Assembly: GCA_020635395.1 (NCBI GenBank)
Contig: JACJZV010000001.1
Span: forward strand, 620,001-684,000
From: Flavobacteriales bacterium
GTDB lineage: Bacteria; Bacteroidota; Bacteroidia; NS11-12g; UBA9320
Length of the DNA: 64,000 nt
Direction of reading: 5' to 3'
Below the pieces are notes generated by a model. The model ran no database searches. It saw only the letters and a program-made list of their open reading frames with translations, and was not told where the DNA came from. Position numbers and translations under genes: made by a program. Positions 41,347-49,992 of the stretch are shown one piece after another; the stretch's first letter is position 1, and each line of letters begins with the position of its first letter.

Positions 41347-42498
41347 ATGAAACTGAAAATTTACTCTTTCGCATTTGCATCATTTCTGATTTTATCTGTT
41401 GTTTTTTTGGGTTGTAGCTCGGGCAAAAATAGGTTCGAGAAAGGTGAGTACGATGCAGCCACTCAGCAAGCCATTAAGCGATTGCGAAGCAATCCGGATA
41501 AAAAAAAGGCGGTAAAATATCTCGATTTGGCCTACAATCATGCAGTTGATTATCATTTGAGCGAAATAGACAGGCTTAAAGCCAGTCAGGATAGATTTAA
41601 GTTTGATGATGTAGTTTGGCACTATCAAAAACTCAACGAGCTTTATAATGAAATAATTAAGTGTCCTGGTTGTTTGGAAGTAATTCCAAACCCAAAAATA
41701 TTTCAAAATGAATTTAATGAATCGAGTTTGGCGGCCAGCAAGGCTCACTTTGAGTATGGCTTGGAGCAGCTGAATTTGAACACCAAATCTGGTGGCCGAG
41801 AGGCTTACCGACATTTTACGACGGCTAAAAATTATACTCCAAAATATTCAAAAATAGATGAATATATCTCCCAAGCTCTGTCTTTAGGAACTGTCCGAGT
41901 TTTGATAGAGAATATTCCGGTACACAGCCGAAGTTTGGCTCTTACAAATGAGTTTTTTCAAAATCAAATTTCGGAATATGCCAGAGGTCTCAATTATACC
42001 TTTGTTGAATTTTACCGGGAGTCGGAATACAACGCGTTGAATGTTGAAATTGACGAAGTAATCGTTATGAAATTTGATGATTTTGTTGTTGGGCAAACTT
42101 ATATTAAAGAAAAAACGGAAACGATTGAAAAGGATAGCGTGAAAATTGGAACTGTAAAAACCAGTGACGGCGAGCTGCCTGTAATAGGAAAAGCAAAAGC
42201 GAAGTTTACAACCTATGAAAAAACACTTACCTCCAGTGGATTGCTTGACTTTCAAATTGTAGATGCGACAAGCGGAGCTACCTTAAGGCAACAAAAATTT
42301 CCCGGCACGTTTGTTTGGAAAACTGATTGGGCTTCATACAACGGACAAGAGGAAGCATTAACTGCCGAGCAAATTAAAATGTCGAAACGCACGGAAGCAT
42401 ATCCACCCAGTCCGCAAGACTTGTTTATAGAGTTTACAAGACCTATTTACTCACAACTGGTTCGATCTATTGCCAATTATTATTCTGGCTTAAACTAA
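41347..42498 (+). CDS. Lipoprotein of unknown function
   Basis: The 383-residue protein has a signal peptide with lipobox (VVFLGC) and an N-terminal helical region that looks like one or two TPR-type repeats (RFEKGEYDAATQQAIKRLRS). A beta-rich C-terminal part follows. I recognise no family. I start at MKLKIYS, since the ten codons upstream lack the shape of a signal n-region. It lies alone on the plus strand after tpiA and ends before two terminators. Confidence 0.7.
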   Translation: MKLKIYSFAFASFLILSVVFLGCSSGKNRFEKGEYDAATQQAIKRLRSNPDKKKAVKYLDLAYNHAVDYHLSEIDRLKASQDRFKFDDVVWHYQKLNELYNEIIKCPGCLEVIPNPKIFQNEFNESSLAASKAHFEYGLEQLNLNTKSGGREAYRHFTTAKNYTPKYSKIDEYISQALSLGTVRVLIENIPVHSRSLALTNEFFQNQISEYARGLNYTFVEFYRESEYNALNVEIDEVIVMKFDDFVVGQTYIKEKTETIEKDSVKIGTVKTSDGELPVIGKAKAKFTTYEKTLTSSGLLDFQIVDATSGATLRQQKFPGTFVWKTDWASYNGQEEALTAEQIKMSKRTEAYPPSPQDLFIEFTRPIYSQLVRSIANYYSGLN

Positions 42499-42618
42499 AG
42501 AATAACACAGGTTTTGTTTTTATGCAATTGAATAATTAAAGAGTTAAACCAGAATTTAAGATAATTTCTTATGATTTGAAAATTCAAATATAAATGTGGG
42601 ACTATATTAGCCTTACTC

Positions 42619-42645
42619 AAGCCCCATCCTAAAAGGATGGGGCTT
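42619..42645 (+). terminator. Hairpin terminator after the lipoprotein gene
   Basis: AAGCCCCATCC and GGATGGGGCTT form a perfect 11-bp stem with a five-base loop. The following TCTGTTT is a weak T tract. It is placed about 120 bases after the stop of the lipoprotein gene. Confidence 0.65.
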
Positions 42646-42749
42646 CTGTTTAAAGTACATATTGCATTTTAACCGTGTTCAAATATTTTCCCAATTCCAA
42701 CGTTCAATTTCAATATAATTAGCGTTAAGAAGCAGAAAAGTGGATCCAT

Positions 42750-42783
42750 AAAAAAAGCCGATTCAATGAATCGGCTTTTTTTT
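42750..42783 (-). terminator. Bidirectional terminator of the OmpA-family gene
   Basis: AAAAAAGCCGATTC and GAATCGGCTTTTTT form a long stem around a short loop, with T tracts on both strands. On the minus strand it lies about 20 bases after the OmpA-family stop. Confidence 0.9.
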
Positions 42784-42801
42784 ATATTGCAGTATTTTAT
42801 A

Positions 42802-44343
42802 TTATCTAACTTTCATAAGGTCAATTCTTCTGGCAGGATATTGCAAACCAGGAGAAGCCGAACCTTCAGTATCCATAATGAATCTGTCGCGAGGCACACC
42901 ATAGTTAGAGTTTAAGTAATCAATAATGGCATTGATTCGTTGCTGAGCCAATTGAGAACCTGATTTACTTCTAACAGAGTAACCAGTCATCAATACATTC
43001 AAATCAGGACAAGATTTCATTTTTTCAGCAACACTATACAACACACCAATTGCCTCAGGGCTGATTGTATGACTACCATTGTCAAAAATGATTGCTGGAA
43101 GCATTACATCAGAACAGTCGCAGCAGCCGCCGACATCGCCAGAAGTTTTAATAGTTTCACCTCTTGGGTTAACGGCAACACCTTTTTGAGTGTTTAATTC
43201 TTCATCTCTATAATCAGGCACACCGTCACCATCAACATCAATCATAATGCCGTTAGCATCAACTTCAGAACCTCTTTCTGAGTCAATTTGTTTGTCTTTA
43301 TTGTCAGGTACACCATCTTTGTCAAGGTCAACAGTAACCCCAGAACCCCAAACGTACGCATCAGGATCTGTGTCAGGTTCTTTGTCGAAATAATCGGCTA
43401 CACCGTCATTATCAGTATCTAACAAAAGAAGTTCAACCTTTTCTTGTATCATTACAAGCGTGTCCATAGTTTCATAGATGTTCTCAACAGGGTTCAACCA
43501 ATCGTAGTGTTCTTTAGAACCATCTTTTCCGCCAAGTTTAATACTTGCTTGGAAGCTTAATAAACCGTAGAAGTCAAAAACACGGTTTCTCCAAATTGGG
43601 AAAGAGAATGCATCAATATTATCGCTACGTGTGTAGTGGTTTTTGTACTCCATGCCCAAATCCAACCATCTGTTCACATTTCTTTTAAATCCAACACCAA
43701 AAGGAATAGTAAAGTTGGTTCCCTTGTACACAGATATTAAATCAACTACGTTTCCGTTATTATCCAACTTTTGGGTGAAAAAACCTTGGTCTCCCCAAGT
43801 GTCCCACATGGCTTGCTCATTAGTTTGATATTGACCATATTGGCCTTTTACATCACTCCAAATGGCACCGAAACCAGTAAAGAAATACATTTGCCATTTA
43901 CGCAAAGGTCGAATAAACGAAAGATTACCTAAAGTTAAATTGGCAGTAACGTTTAAATCTTTAAACTTGTTATTAAAGTAATAGCTGTCATCCGAAGGGG
44001 CTTGATTTCCTGCATTGAAATACTGAGTCCCATCCGAAGTATTGTTTCGGTCTTTCGAACTGTTTCCGCTGATATCATGACCGTCCCGTGAACCACTCAA
44101 AGTTCCTATATTTCCATTAACTTTAATTCCAAAGGTTTGAGAAACAGAATACTTGGCGTGTGCTCCAAAAGCAAAATTTGCTTTGAAATGGTCAGCGTCA
44201 CACATGGTGTGAGTAGGACTCAACTGAATTCCAACAGACCATCGCTTAGAATAGCGAAACTTTCCAAAAAAATCGGTCTGCGACATTGCACTCTGGCTTA
44301 CAACCAAAGCACCTAAAAGCAACAAAGTTTTTAAATTTTTCAT
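42802..44343 (-). CDS. OmpA-family outer-membrane protein with TSP3 repeats
   Basis: The 513-residue protein has a signal peptide (cleavage near SAMSQ), an outer-membrane beta-barrel (about 25-290), three thrombospondin type 3-like calcium sites (DTDNDGVADYFD, DLDKDGVPDNKD, DVDGDGVPDYRD) and a C-terminal OmpA/MotB-like domain. That domain keeps the Arg of LAQQR, but the Asp that holds diaminopimelate in OmpA appears replaced in TGYSVRSKSG, so peptidoglycan binding may differ. A good promoter lies upstream and a strong terminator downstream, so it is likely well expressed and monocistronic. Confidence 0.9.
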   Translation of the reverse strand: MKNLKTLLLLGALVVSQSAMSQTDFFGKFRYSKRWSVGIQLSPTHTMCDADHFKANFAFGAHAKYSVSQTFGIKVNGNIGTLSGSRDGHDISGNSSKDRNNTSDGTQYFNAGNQAPSDDSYYFNNKFKDLNVTANLTLGNLSFIRPLRKWQMYFFTGFGAIWSDVKGQYGQYQTNEQAMWDTWGDQGFFTQKLDNNGNVVDLISVYKGTNFTIPFGVGFKRNVNRWLDLGMEYKNHYTRSDNIDAFSFPIWRNRVFDFYGLLSFQASIKLGGKDGSKEHYDWLNPVENIYETMDTLVMIQEKVELLLLDTDNDGVADYFDKEPDTDPDAYVWGSGVTVDLDKDGVPDNKDKQIDSERGSEVDANGIMIDVDGDGVPDYRDEELNTQKGVAVNPRGETIKTSGDVGGCCDCSDVMLPAIIFDNGSHTISPEAIGVLYSVAEKMKSCPDLNVLMTGYSVRSKSGSQLAQQRINAIIDYLNSNYGVPRDRFIMDTEGSASPGLQYPARRIDLMKVR

Positions 44344-44379
44344 ATTAAATTAAATACTGAATATGTAGTAATTTTGGGG

Positions 44380-44410
44380 CAAAGATAGATATTTAGCTAT
44401 AAATACCAAT
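44380..44410 (-). promoter_or_regulatory. Promoter of the OmpA-family gene
   Basis: On the minus strand ATTG (44407-44410), a 19-base spacer and TATCTTTG (44380-44387) fit the consensus with one change in the -33 box. The leader would be about 30 bases. Confidence 0.65.
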
Positions 44411-46027
44411 TTAATTTTCAAGATAAAGAATATTTATTTTAGAGTTTTTTGTTACGGAGGAGGCGGAAAGAAGGTGTTTTAAACTTGATAAGGATTCGAG
44501 TATCGATTTTTGTCTTTCCTGATTGTAATTTTCATGCCAAATTTTCGACTTTATTTTAATAACTTTTTGATAGTCTGAATTCATTTCGATGGAGTTGTCA
44601 ATCATTGATTTTATTGAGTTTGAGGTTTTTTTGAACACATTTTTCCAATCCGTTTTTATGGATGCATTTAGGTATTGTCGCATTGACTCATCCATAAAAA
44701 GAGATTCCATTAAATCATCCAACTCCGAAAGTCTGTTCGAGAGGTTGTTGTATTTTTCATTGTATTTATTGACAAACAACTGACTTAATTTTTCTTTTGA
44801 GTAAAAAATTGTCTCAATTGGAATATCTGCATTTCTCAGAAATTCAAGGTTTTTTTTAGTAAAATAAAAGGTTGATGGACGAATAATCAATTTTGGGAAT
44901 AGGGTTCCAAATTTAAAAAGCAATAGCTTGAGTTCTATCCAATACATGAACTCAGCGGCACCTGCAATGTAGCTAATATTTGGCAAGATGACTTGTTGAT
45001 ACAATGGCCGTAACAAGGCATTTGGGCTAAATTTTTCAGGTTGGTTCAATAAAAAATCATTTATTTCTTCGGTATTATATTTTATTTCAGAACCGACAAC
45101 CCTAAAATTGTTTTCGTTTTTTTCGAGCCTAAGTCTTTGATTGTCATGTAAAAAGAAAGTATTGGATGGCCTCGTGTTGATTGGTGGTTTTATCTTGTTG
45201 GCCTTTAATTCATTTATTGTTGCGTCTATTGCTTCAGAACAATCATGTTTAAAAAGGTCGTTTTTAAAAATGTTTACAAATTGTTTTTTACAAAAGGTAT
45301 TGTCTCCATCAAAAACAATAATTCCGGTATGCCCATAAAGGGTATGAATAATTTGCCGTGTGGCTTGAGCAAAGGTTTTGCATTGGGTGTATGCTGTTTC
45401 GCAAACAGCAATAAAATGAAGATTTTCGGGGGTTTGGTCAATTCGCTGTTTTGCAAAATTTACTAAAGGCAATAAGCTTTGTGGAGCCAAACGACCAACG
45501 AAGCCCTTTGATTCTATATCCCAGGTTAATTTTTCATTGTATAAACTGACCGAATTAATCTCTTCAAAATCATGATCTTCGGTGGCCATCCAAAATATCG
45601 GAACTGATTCATATTCAGATTGTTGTTCATTGAATTCGTCCGATTCTAAACAAACTGAAAGCAATTTGTGGGCTACAAACATTGGCCCCAAAAAAATATG
45701 AATTTGTTGTCCGGTAGTTATGCATACGCAATTTTCATTTTGTAGTTTTACAATGTTCTGATAAACGGGACTCGATTCATTCAAATGAATGTTCGATTGC
45801 TCGTATTGTTTAAGAATTTCCTCTACCAAGCCTTTTCTGTAATTCGGGCTAAATTGTGGGTTTTGAACAACCTCTTTTGCATTGTCTGCGTCACTGTTTC
45901 GATTTACAAATTGATTCGGAAAATCTTGATTAGACAGATATTTTTTGATTAAATCGCTGAAAAAATCAGTATTGGAATAGTCAATCTCTATCAAATTATG
46001 TGTTTGATTTTCAGTCGATTGTTCCAT
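44411..46027 (-). CDS. bshC: Putative cysteine ligase BshC of bacillithiol synthesis
   Basis: The 538-residue protein fits BshC in length and motifs (ITTGQQIHIFLGPMFVAHKL, FWMATEDHDFEEIN, LRPLYQQVILPNISYIAGAAE). It joins Cys to GlcN-malate to make bacillithiol, the low-molecular-weight thiol used by many Bacteroidota and Firmicutes. A C-terminal coiled coil (about 410-500) is typical. I start at MEQSTENQ, three codons after another Met. The start overlaps the rimO stop by 17 bases. bshA and bshB are not in the window. Confidence 0.92.
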   Translation of the reverse strand: MEQSTENQTHNLIEIDYSNTDFFSDLIKKYLSNQDFPNQFVNRNSDADNAKEVVQNPQFSPNYRKGLVEEILKQYEQSNIHLNESSPVYQNIVKLQNENCVCITTGQQIHIFLGPMFVAHKLLSVCLESDEFNEQQSEYESVPIFWMATEDHDFEEINSVSLYNEKLTWDIESKGFVGRLAPQSLLPLVNFAKQRIDQTPENLHFIAVCETAYTQCKTFAQATRQIIHTLYGHTGIIVFDGDNTFCKKQFVNIFKNDLFKHDCSEAIDATINELKANKIKPPINTRPSNTFFLHDNQRLRLEKNENNFRVVGSEIKYNTEEINDFLLNQPEKFSPNALLRPLYQQVILPNISYIAGAAEFMYWIELKLLLFKFGTLFPKLIIRPSTFYFTKKNLEFLRNADIPIETIFYSKEKLSQLFVNKYNEKYNNLSNRLSELDDLMESLFMDESMRQYLNASIKTDWKNVFKKTSNSIKSMIDNSIEMNSDYQKVIKIKSKIWHENYNQERQKSILESLSSLKHLLSASSVTKNSKINILYLEN

Positions 46028-47318
46028 ATAAATCAAATTCTTTGGCTGAAGTTATGGTTACTTCTACAAAATCTCCAATTCTAAGATGTTGGTCGGTTTT
46101 AATCAAAACTTCATTGTCCACCTCTGGCGAGTCGTGTTCTGTTCTGCCAATAAAATATTGGTCGTCAAAATGATCAATCAAAACCTTATATTTTTTGCCC
46201 ACTTTAGATTGGTTAAGGTCAAATGAAACTTGTTCCTGAATTTCCATCAGGTTAGAGGCACGTTCTTCTTTCACTTCCATAGGAATGTTATCATCCAAAG
46301 AAAAGGCGTGAGTTCCATCTTCATGCGAATATGTGAAAACTCCCAATCGGTCAATTTTGTATTTTTCAACAAAGTCACACAATTCTTCAAAATCCTTTTG
46401 AGTTTCGCCAGGATGCCCCACCAACATAGTGGTTCGCAATGCGAGTTCCGGACATTTTTCTCTGATTTGTTCCACCAATTCTACGGTTCTTCGCTTTGAA
46501 ATGCCTCTCCGCATTGTTTTTAAAACATTTTCCGAAACGTGCTGCAAAGGCATGTCGAGATAGTTGCAAATGTTTGATTTTCGGTTAATTACATCCAAAA
46601 CATCCATCGGAAACTGAGATGGGTAGGCATAATGTAACCGTATCCAATCTATACCATCTATGTCTGAAAGTCTATCCATCAATTCGGCTAATTTTCGCTC
46701 ATTGTATAAGTCCAATCCATAATAGGTCGAGTCTTGAGCGATAAGCATAAGTTCTTTACAGCCATTTTTTGCCAAATTTTTTGCCTCTTCAACCAATAAT
46801 TCCATTGGTTTTGATACATGATTTCCCCGCATTTGCGGAATGGCACAAAAAGAACATGGCCTATTGCAGCCCTCTGATATTTTGAGATATGCGTAATGAA
46901 AAGGTGTTGTGGTTATTCGTTCGCCAAGTAAATTTTGTTTGTAATCTGCATTTAGTTTTTGCAGCAATGCCGGTAACTCCATGGTGCCGAAAAAGGCATC
47001 AACCTCGGGCATTTCAGCTTGCAGTTCATCTTTGTAACGGTGAGATAAACAGCCTGTTACATATAATTTATCAATATTTCCGATTTCTTTTTGGTTGATG
47101 TAATGGAAAATAGTGTCAATCGATTCTTGCTTGGCATTTTCAATAAAACCGCATGTGTTTACCACAATAATATTGGCTTTTCCATCCTCCGCTTGATGGG
47201 TAGCTTCAAGATCGTTGGCTTTAAGCTGGGTTAATAAAACTTCGGAGTCAACCAAATTTTTGGAGCATCCCAAAGTAATAATATCCACTTTGTTTTTTCC
47301 GAAACTCTTGGTGTGCAT
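46011..47318 (-). CDS. rimO: Ribosomal protein S12 methylthiotransferase RimO
   Basis: The 435-residue radical-SAM enzyme adds a methylthio group to an Asp of ribosomal protein S12. It has the N-terminal UPF0004 domain with DIITLGCSKNLVDSE and two more Cys, the radical-SAM cluster motif CNRPCSFC, and a C-terminal TRAM domain (about 370-435). EVLLTQL and related N-terminal details place it with RimO rather than MiaB. It follows ftsY by two bases and overlaps bshC. Confidence 0.95.
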   Translation of the reverse strand: MHTKSFGKNKVDIITLGCSKNLVDSEVLLTQLKANDLEATHQAEDGKANIIVVNTCGFIENAKQESIDTIFHYINQKEIGNIDKLYVTGCLSHRYKDELQAEMPEVDAFFGTMELPALLQKLNADYKQNLLGERITTTPFHYAYLKISEGCNRPCSFCAIPQMRGNHVSKPMELLVEEAKNLAKNGCKELMLIAQDSTYYGLDLYNERKLAELMDRLSDIDGIDWIRLHYAYPSQFPMDVLDVINRKSNICNYLDMPLQHVSENVLKTMRRGISKRRTVELVEQIREKCPELALRTTMLVGHPGETQKDFEELCDFVEKYKIDRLGVFTYSHEDGTHAFSLDDNIPMEVKEERASNLMEIQEQVSFDLNQSKVGKKYKVLIDHFDDQYFIGRTEHDSPEVDNEVLIKTDQHLRIGDFVEVTITSAKEFDLYGTID

Positions 47319-47320
47319 GA

Positions 47321-48271
47321 TTAATTCGAGAATAAAGATTCGACAAAATCAGTAGGTTCAAAATATTGTATGTCATTAATACCTTCACCAATGCCAATGT
47401 ATTTTACAGGAATTTTAAATTGCTCCGAAATACCAATTACCACGCCTCCACGGGCAGTGCCGTCAAGTTTGGTTAAGGCCAGGGCATTAACCTCGGTGGC
47501 AGCAGTAAATTGCTTGGCTTGTTCATAAGCATTTTGTCCGGTACTGGCATCAAGAACTAAGAGTACTTCGTGCGGTGCATCGGGTATAACTTTGCTCATA
47601 ACGCGTTTAATCTTACTCAACTCATTCATAAGATTGACTTTATTATGTAAACGCCCGGCGGTATCAATCAATATTAGGTCAACATCTTGGTCAACCCCTT
47701 GTTTAACAGCATCAAAGGCTACCGCCGCAGGATCCGTATTCATTCCTTTTGAAACAATAGGAACGCCCACTCGCTGACTCCAAATAGTTAGTTGGTCAAC
47801 CGCTGCGGCTCTAAATGTATCACCGGCACCCAGTAGCACTTTTTTGCCTGCATTTTTATACATATTGGCCAGTTTACCAATGGTGGTGGTTTTGCCAACA
47901 CCATTCACGCCCACCACCATTACCACATAAGGTTTGGCAGAGGCATTCAAATCTTCTTTCTTGTTTTCTGTTAATAGGTGCGAAATTTCATCTTTTAGTA
48001 ATGAGTTTAACTCCGCAGCACCAATATATTTATCCTTAGAAACACGCTTTTGTAGTCGGTCGATGATATTGAGTGTTGTGTTTACCCCAACATCCGACGA
48101 AATCAAAATTTCCTCCAATTCATCGAGAAAATCATCGTCTATCGAACTTTTGCCGACCAATGCTTTTGAGATTTTACTAAAAATGCTGGATTTGGTTTTT
48201 TCTAACCCTTGATCCAGTTTTTGTTTTTCCTCAACCGATTTCTCTTTTTTAAAAAAATCAAATAATCCCAT
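47321..48271 (-). CDS. ftsY: Signal recognition particle receptor FtsY
   Basis: The 316-residue GTPase is the membrane receptor for SRP in co-translational targeting. It has the four-helix N domain and the G domain with GVNGVGKTTTIGKLA, DTFRAAAVDQL, LIDTAGRLHNK and TKLDGTARGG. The acidic A domain is almost absent, as usual in this phylum. The start is set at MGLFDFFKKEK; four extra codons upstream lie within the terminator leader. rimO follows after two bases. Confidence 0.96.
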   Translation of the reverse strand: MGLFDFFKKEKSVEEKQKLDQGLEKTKSSIFSKISKALVGKSSIDDDFLDELEEILISSDVGVNTTLNIIDRLQKRVSKDKYIGAAELNSLLKDEISHLLTENKKEDLNASAKPYVVMVVGVNGVGKTTTIGKLANMYKNAGKKVLLGAGDTFRAAAVDQLTIWSQRVGVPIVSKGMNTDPAAVAFDAVKQGVDQDVDLILIDTAGRLHNKVNLMNELSKIKRVMSKVIPDAPHEVLLVLDASTGQNAYEQAKQFTAATEVNALALTKLDGTARGGVVIGISEQFKIPVKYIGIGEGINDIQYFEPTDFVESLFSN

Positions 48272-48281
48272 GTCTATAAAC

Positions 48282-48315
48282 AAAAAAAGCCTCCTGATGA
48301 AACACCTGGAAGCTT
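48282..48315 (-). terminator. Terminator of the L28-L33-DUF4295 operon
   Basis: On the minus strand AAGCTTCC...GGAGGCTT forms a stem with one mismatch around a 14-base loop, followed by seven T. It lies between the DUF4295 stop and the ftsY start. Confidence 0.75.
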
Positions 48316-48335
48316 AAAAAGATTTTTTAAAAATG

Positions 48336-48485
48336 TTATTTAAAATATTCCTTTACCGCTTCGGTAGGAATAATCTCTTCTTTAAACGTGTACGCACCGG
48401 TCTTTGGAGACTTAACAGCTTTGATAACCTTAGCCCAATCTCTACCTGTTCCGGTTTTAAGTGTTGCAACTACCTTCTTTGCCAT
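48336..48485 (-). CDS. DUF4295 family small protein
   Basis: This 49-residue basic protein starts MAKKVVATLKTGTGRDWAKV and ends EEIIPTEAVKEYFK. It matches the Bacteroidota DUF4295 family, which is nearly always found between rpmG and ftsY. Its size, Lys content and gene position suggest a ribosome-associated or ribosomal-like protein, but no function is established. It begins nine bases after the L33 stop and is followed by a terminator. Confidence 0.9.
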   Translation of the reverse strand: MAKKVVATLKTGTGRDWAKVIKAVKSPKTGAYTFKEEIIPTEAVKEYFK

Positions 48486-48494
48486 GTCTCTTTA

Positions 48495-48677
48495 TTATTT
48501 AATTTCTTTATGAACGGTTACTTTCTTTAAAATGGGGTTGTATTTTTTCAACTCCAAACGCTCGGTAGTGTTCTTTTTATTTTTGGTGGTAATGTAGCGA
48601 GAAGTGCCGGGCATACCGCTCGTTTTGTGCTCTGTGCACTCCATTATCACTTGAACTCTGTTTCCTTTCTTTGCCAT
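48495..48677 (-). CDS. rpmG: 50S ribosomal protein L33
   Basis: The 60-residue protein is L33: MAKKGNRVQVIMECTEHK at the start and ERLELKKYNPILKKVTVHKE at the end. Only one Cys of the zinc-binding type remains, so it looks like the zinc-free form. It lies six bases after rpmB and nine before the DUF4295 gene, in the standard cluster. Confidence 0.97.
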   Translation of the reverse strand: MAKKGNRVQVIMECTEHKTSGMPGTSRYITTKNKKNTTERLELKKYNPILKKVTVHKEIK

Positions 48678-48683
48678 TGCCGA

Positions 48684-48917
48684 TTATATTTTGCCGTTTT
48701 TTACAAACCCGTCTAAACAAGCTGTAATGCCTTTTTTGTTAATAGTTCTTAAAGCCGAAGTAGATACTTTTAATGTAATCCAAGCATCTTCTTCTGGGAT
48801 ATAGAATTTTTTAGTGTGAAGATTTGGGTAAAATCTTCGCTTTGTTTTAATATTTGAATGGGAAACATGGTTGCCTTTCAAAGCCTTTTTTCCCGTTAAA
48901 TCACATACTCTCGACAT
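48684..48917 (-). CDS. rpmB: 50S ribosomal protein L28
   Basis: The 77-residue protein is L28: MSRVCDLTGKKALKGNHVSH at the start, then KTKRRFYPNLHTKKFYIP and the STSALRTINKKG segment. The full set of zinc-binding Cys is missing. It is the first gene of the rpmB-rpmG-DUF4295 operon, with a promoter about 25-50 bases upstream. Confidence 0.97.
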   Translation of the reverse strand: MSRVCDLTGKKALKGNHVSHSNIKTKRRFYPNLHTKKFYIPEEDAWITLKVSTSALRTINKKGITACLDGFVKNGKI

Positions 48918-48937
48918 CGCTTATTTTTTAAGGACTG

Positions 48938-48969
48938 CAAATTTGAACTTTTTTTTCTTTTTACGCAAA
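48938..48969 (-). promoter_or_regulatory. Promoter of the rpmB operon
   Basis: On the minus strand TTTG (48966-48969), a 20-base spacer and CAAATTTG (48938-48945), seven of eight consensus-compatible bases. The leader would be about 15 bases. Confidence 0.65.
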
Positions 48970-48991
48970 AGAAAGTTAGAGATTTTGATTT

Positions 48992-49457
48992 TTAATCTAA
49001 TATCCTGTAAGTGCTTGGTGCTAGCTGGATGGTAGAGCCAACAACAAAGGTATCTGCTCTAGCCCATAGTTCTCTAACCATTATCTGATCAATTACCAAA
49101 AACGTGAAGTCGGATTTTGTGATTTCCTCAATATACCTTTTTTCAATGACTTGGGTATTGTCGAAATTATATGCTCTAACGGTGTCATTTTTTGGGATAA
49201 CCAGAACCCTGAAACTTTTCAATTGAAGTAATGCGTTGTTGTATCGCTCCGGATGCTTTGTGTCAAGCATAATATCAAGTTGCAAAGAATCATGCATTTT
49301 TAAATACGATTTTGATATGCAGCAGGAATCTATTTTGTTAATAGTCAGACTTTTTTTTTGGGGGGGGATTTCCCATATGGTCGAAAGAGCTGCAAACAAA
49401 AATAATAATCAATAGAATTTCGGCCTGAAATAATGTAATCAAAAATTTCAAATTCAA
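48992..49457 (-). pseudogene. Exported protein gene with a homopolymer frameshift
   Basis: The main frame encodes about 120 residues (SLTINKIDSCCISKS to TFVVGSTIQLAPSTYRILD). A signal-like segment (FLITLFQAEILLIIIFVCSS) from a TTG start lies upstream in another frame. The two meet at a run of eight C and nine A (minus strand). Reading across with one base less joins a lipoprotein-like signal to the body, about 150 residues. Its C-terminal part resembles the neighbouring 144-residue protein in layout (xTFxVID..xVRELWARADT). Function unknown. Confidence 0.5.
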
Positions 49458-49494
49458 TTTTTATTGCAAAATGTTGGTCAAAGAATGCAATTCG

Positions 49495-49929
49495 CTACTC
49501 AACTACTTTGTAAATCCGAGGCATTAGGTTTTTTGTTTCTTTAGTCTCAATGCTGTTTTCATAAAGTATTTTGGATGCCTTGATTCTATCTATAATTACA
49601 CGGGTAGAGTCTCCACCGGCAATTATTTTTTCGATTACATTTTTGCCAATGTTTCTGCTATCTGTTTTGAATGTGTAAACACTAGCAGAGCCAGTTTTAG
49701 GTGCGATAATCAAACCAAATTCATCAATATTCCAAAGTTCAGAAACAGGATTATTTTCCTTGAATGAGGGGGAAAAATCAATCTGAAGGCTGTTTAAATT
49801 TTTCAGATTCTTCAAACTCAATGTCTCACCCTCAAAACCGTTAAGATTAATGTCGATTTTACTTTCCATTTTGGTGGTAGTAAACGACAAGGCAACAATT
49901 GCCAACAGAAATAAAAATTTTGATTTCAT
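49495..49929 (-). CDS. Exported protein of unknown function
   Basis: The 144-residue protein has a signal peptide (KFLFLLAIVALSFTTTKM) and a mixed body with YTFKTDSRNIGKNVIEKIIAG and STRVIIDRIKAS. It may be a diverged paralogue of the frameshifted gene downstream: both have a -VIE-KxI- element, then a VIID-I or VIDQI strand and an end in -YK/RI-. No family is recognised. It follows gyrB on the same strand after about 60 bases, perhaps as an independent unit. Confidence 0.65.
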   Translation of the reverse strand: MKSKFLFLLAIVALSFTTTKMESKIDINLNGFEGETLSLKNLKNLNSLQIDFSPSFKENNPVSELWNIDEFGLIIAPKTGSASVYTFKTDSRNIGKNVIEKIIAGGDSTRVIIDRIKASKILYENSIETKETKNLMPRIYKVVE

Positions 49930-49992
49930 AGTCTTATAAATAAAGTCAAATGTATGATGAAAACTGTATTGGCAGAAATTTATTGTGTCATA

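Larger units (their letters stand above)
42499..42801. other. Gene-free gap with two hairpin terminators
   Basis: This 303-base stretch between convergent genes holds two strong hairpins, listed separately at 42619 and 42750. Between them lie about 100 AT-rich bases with no open frame of note. No tRNA or repeat is seen. Confidence 0.7.
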
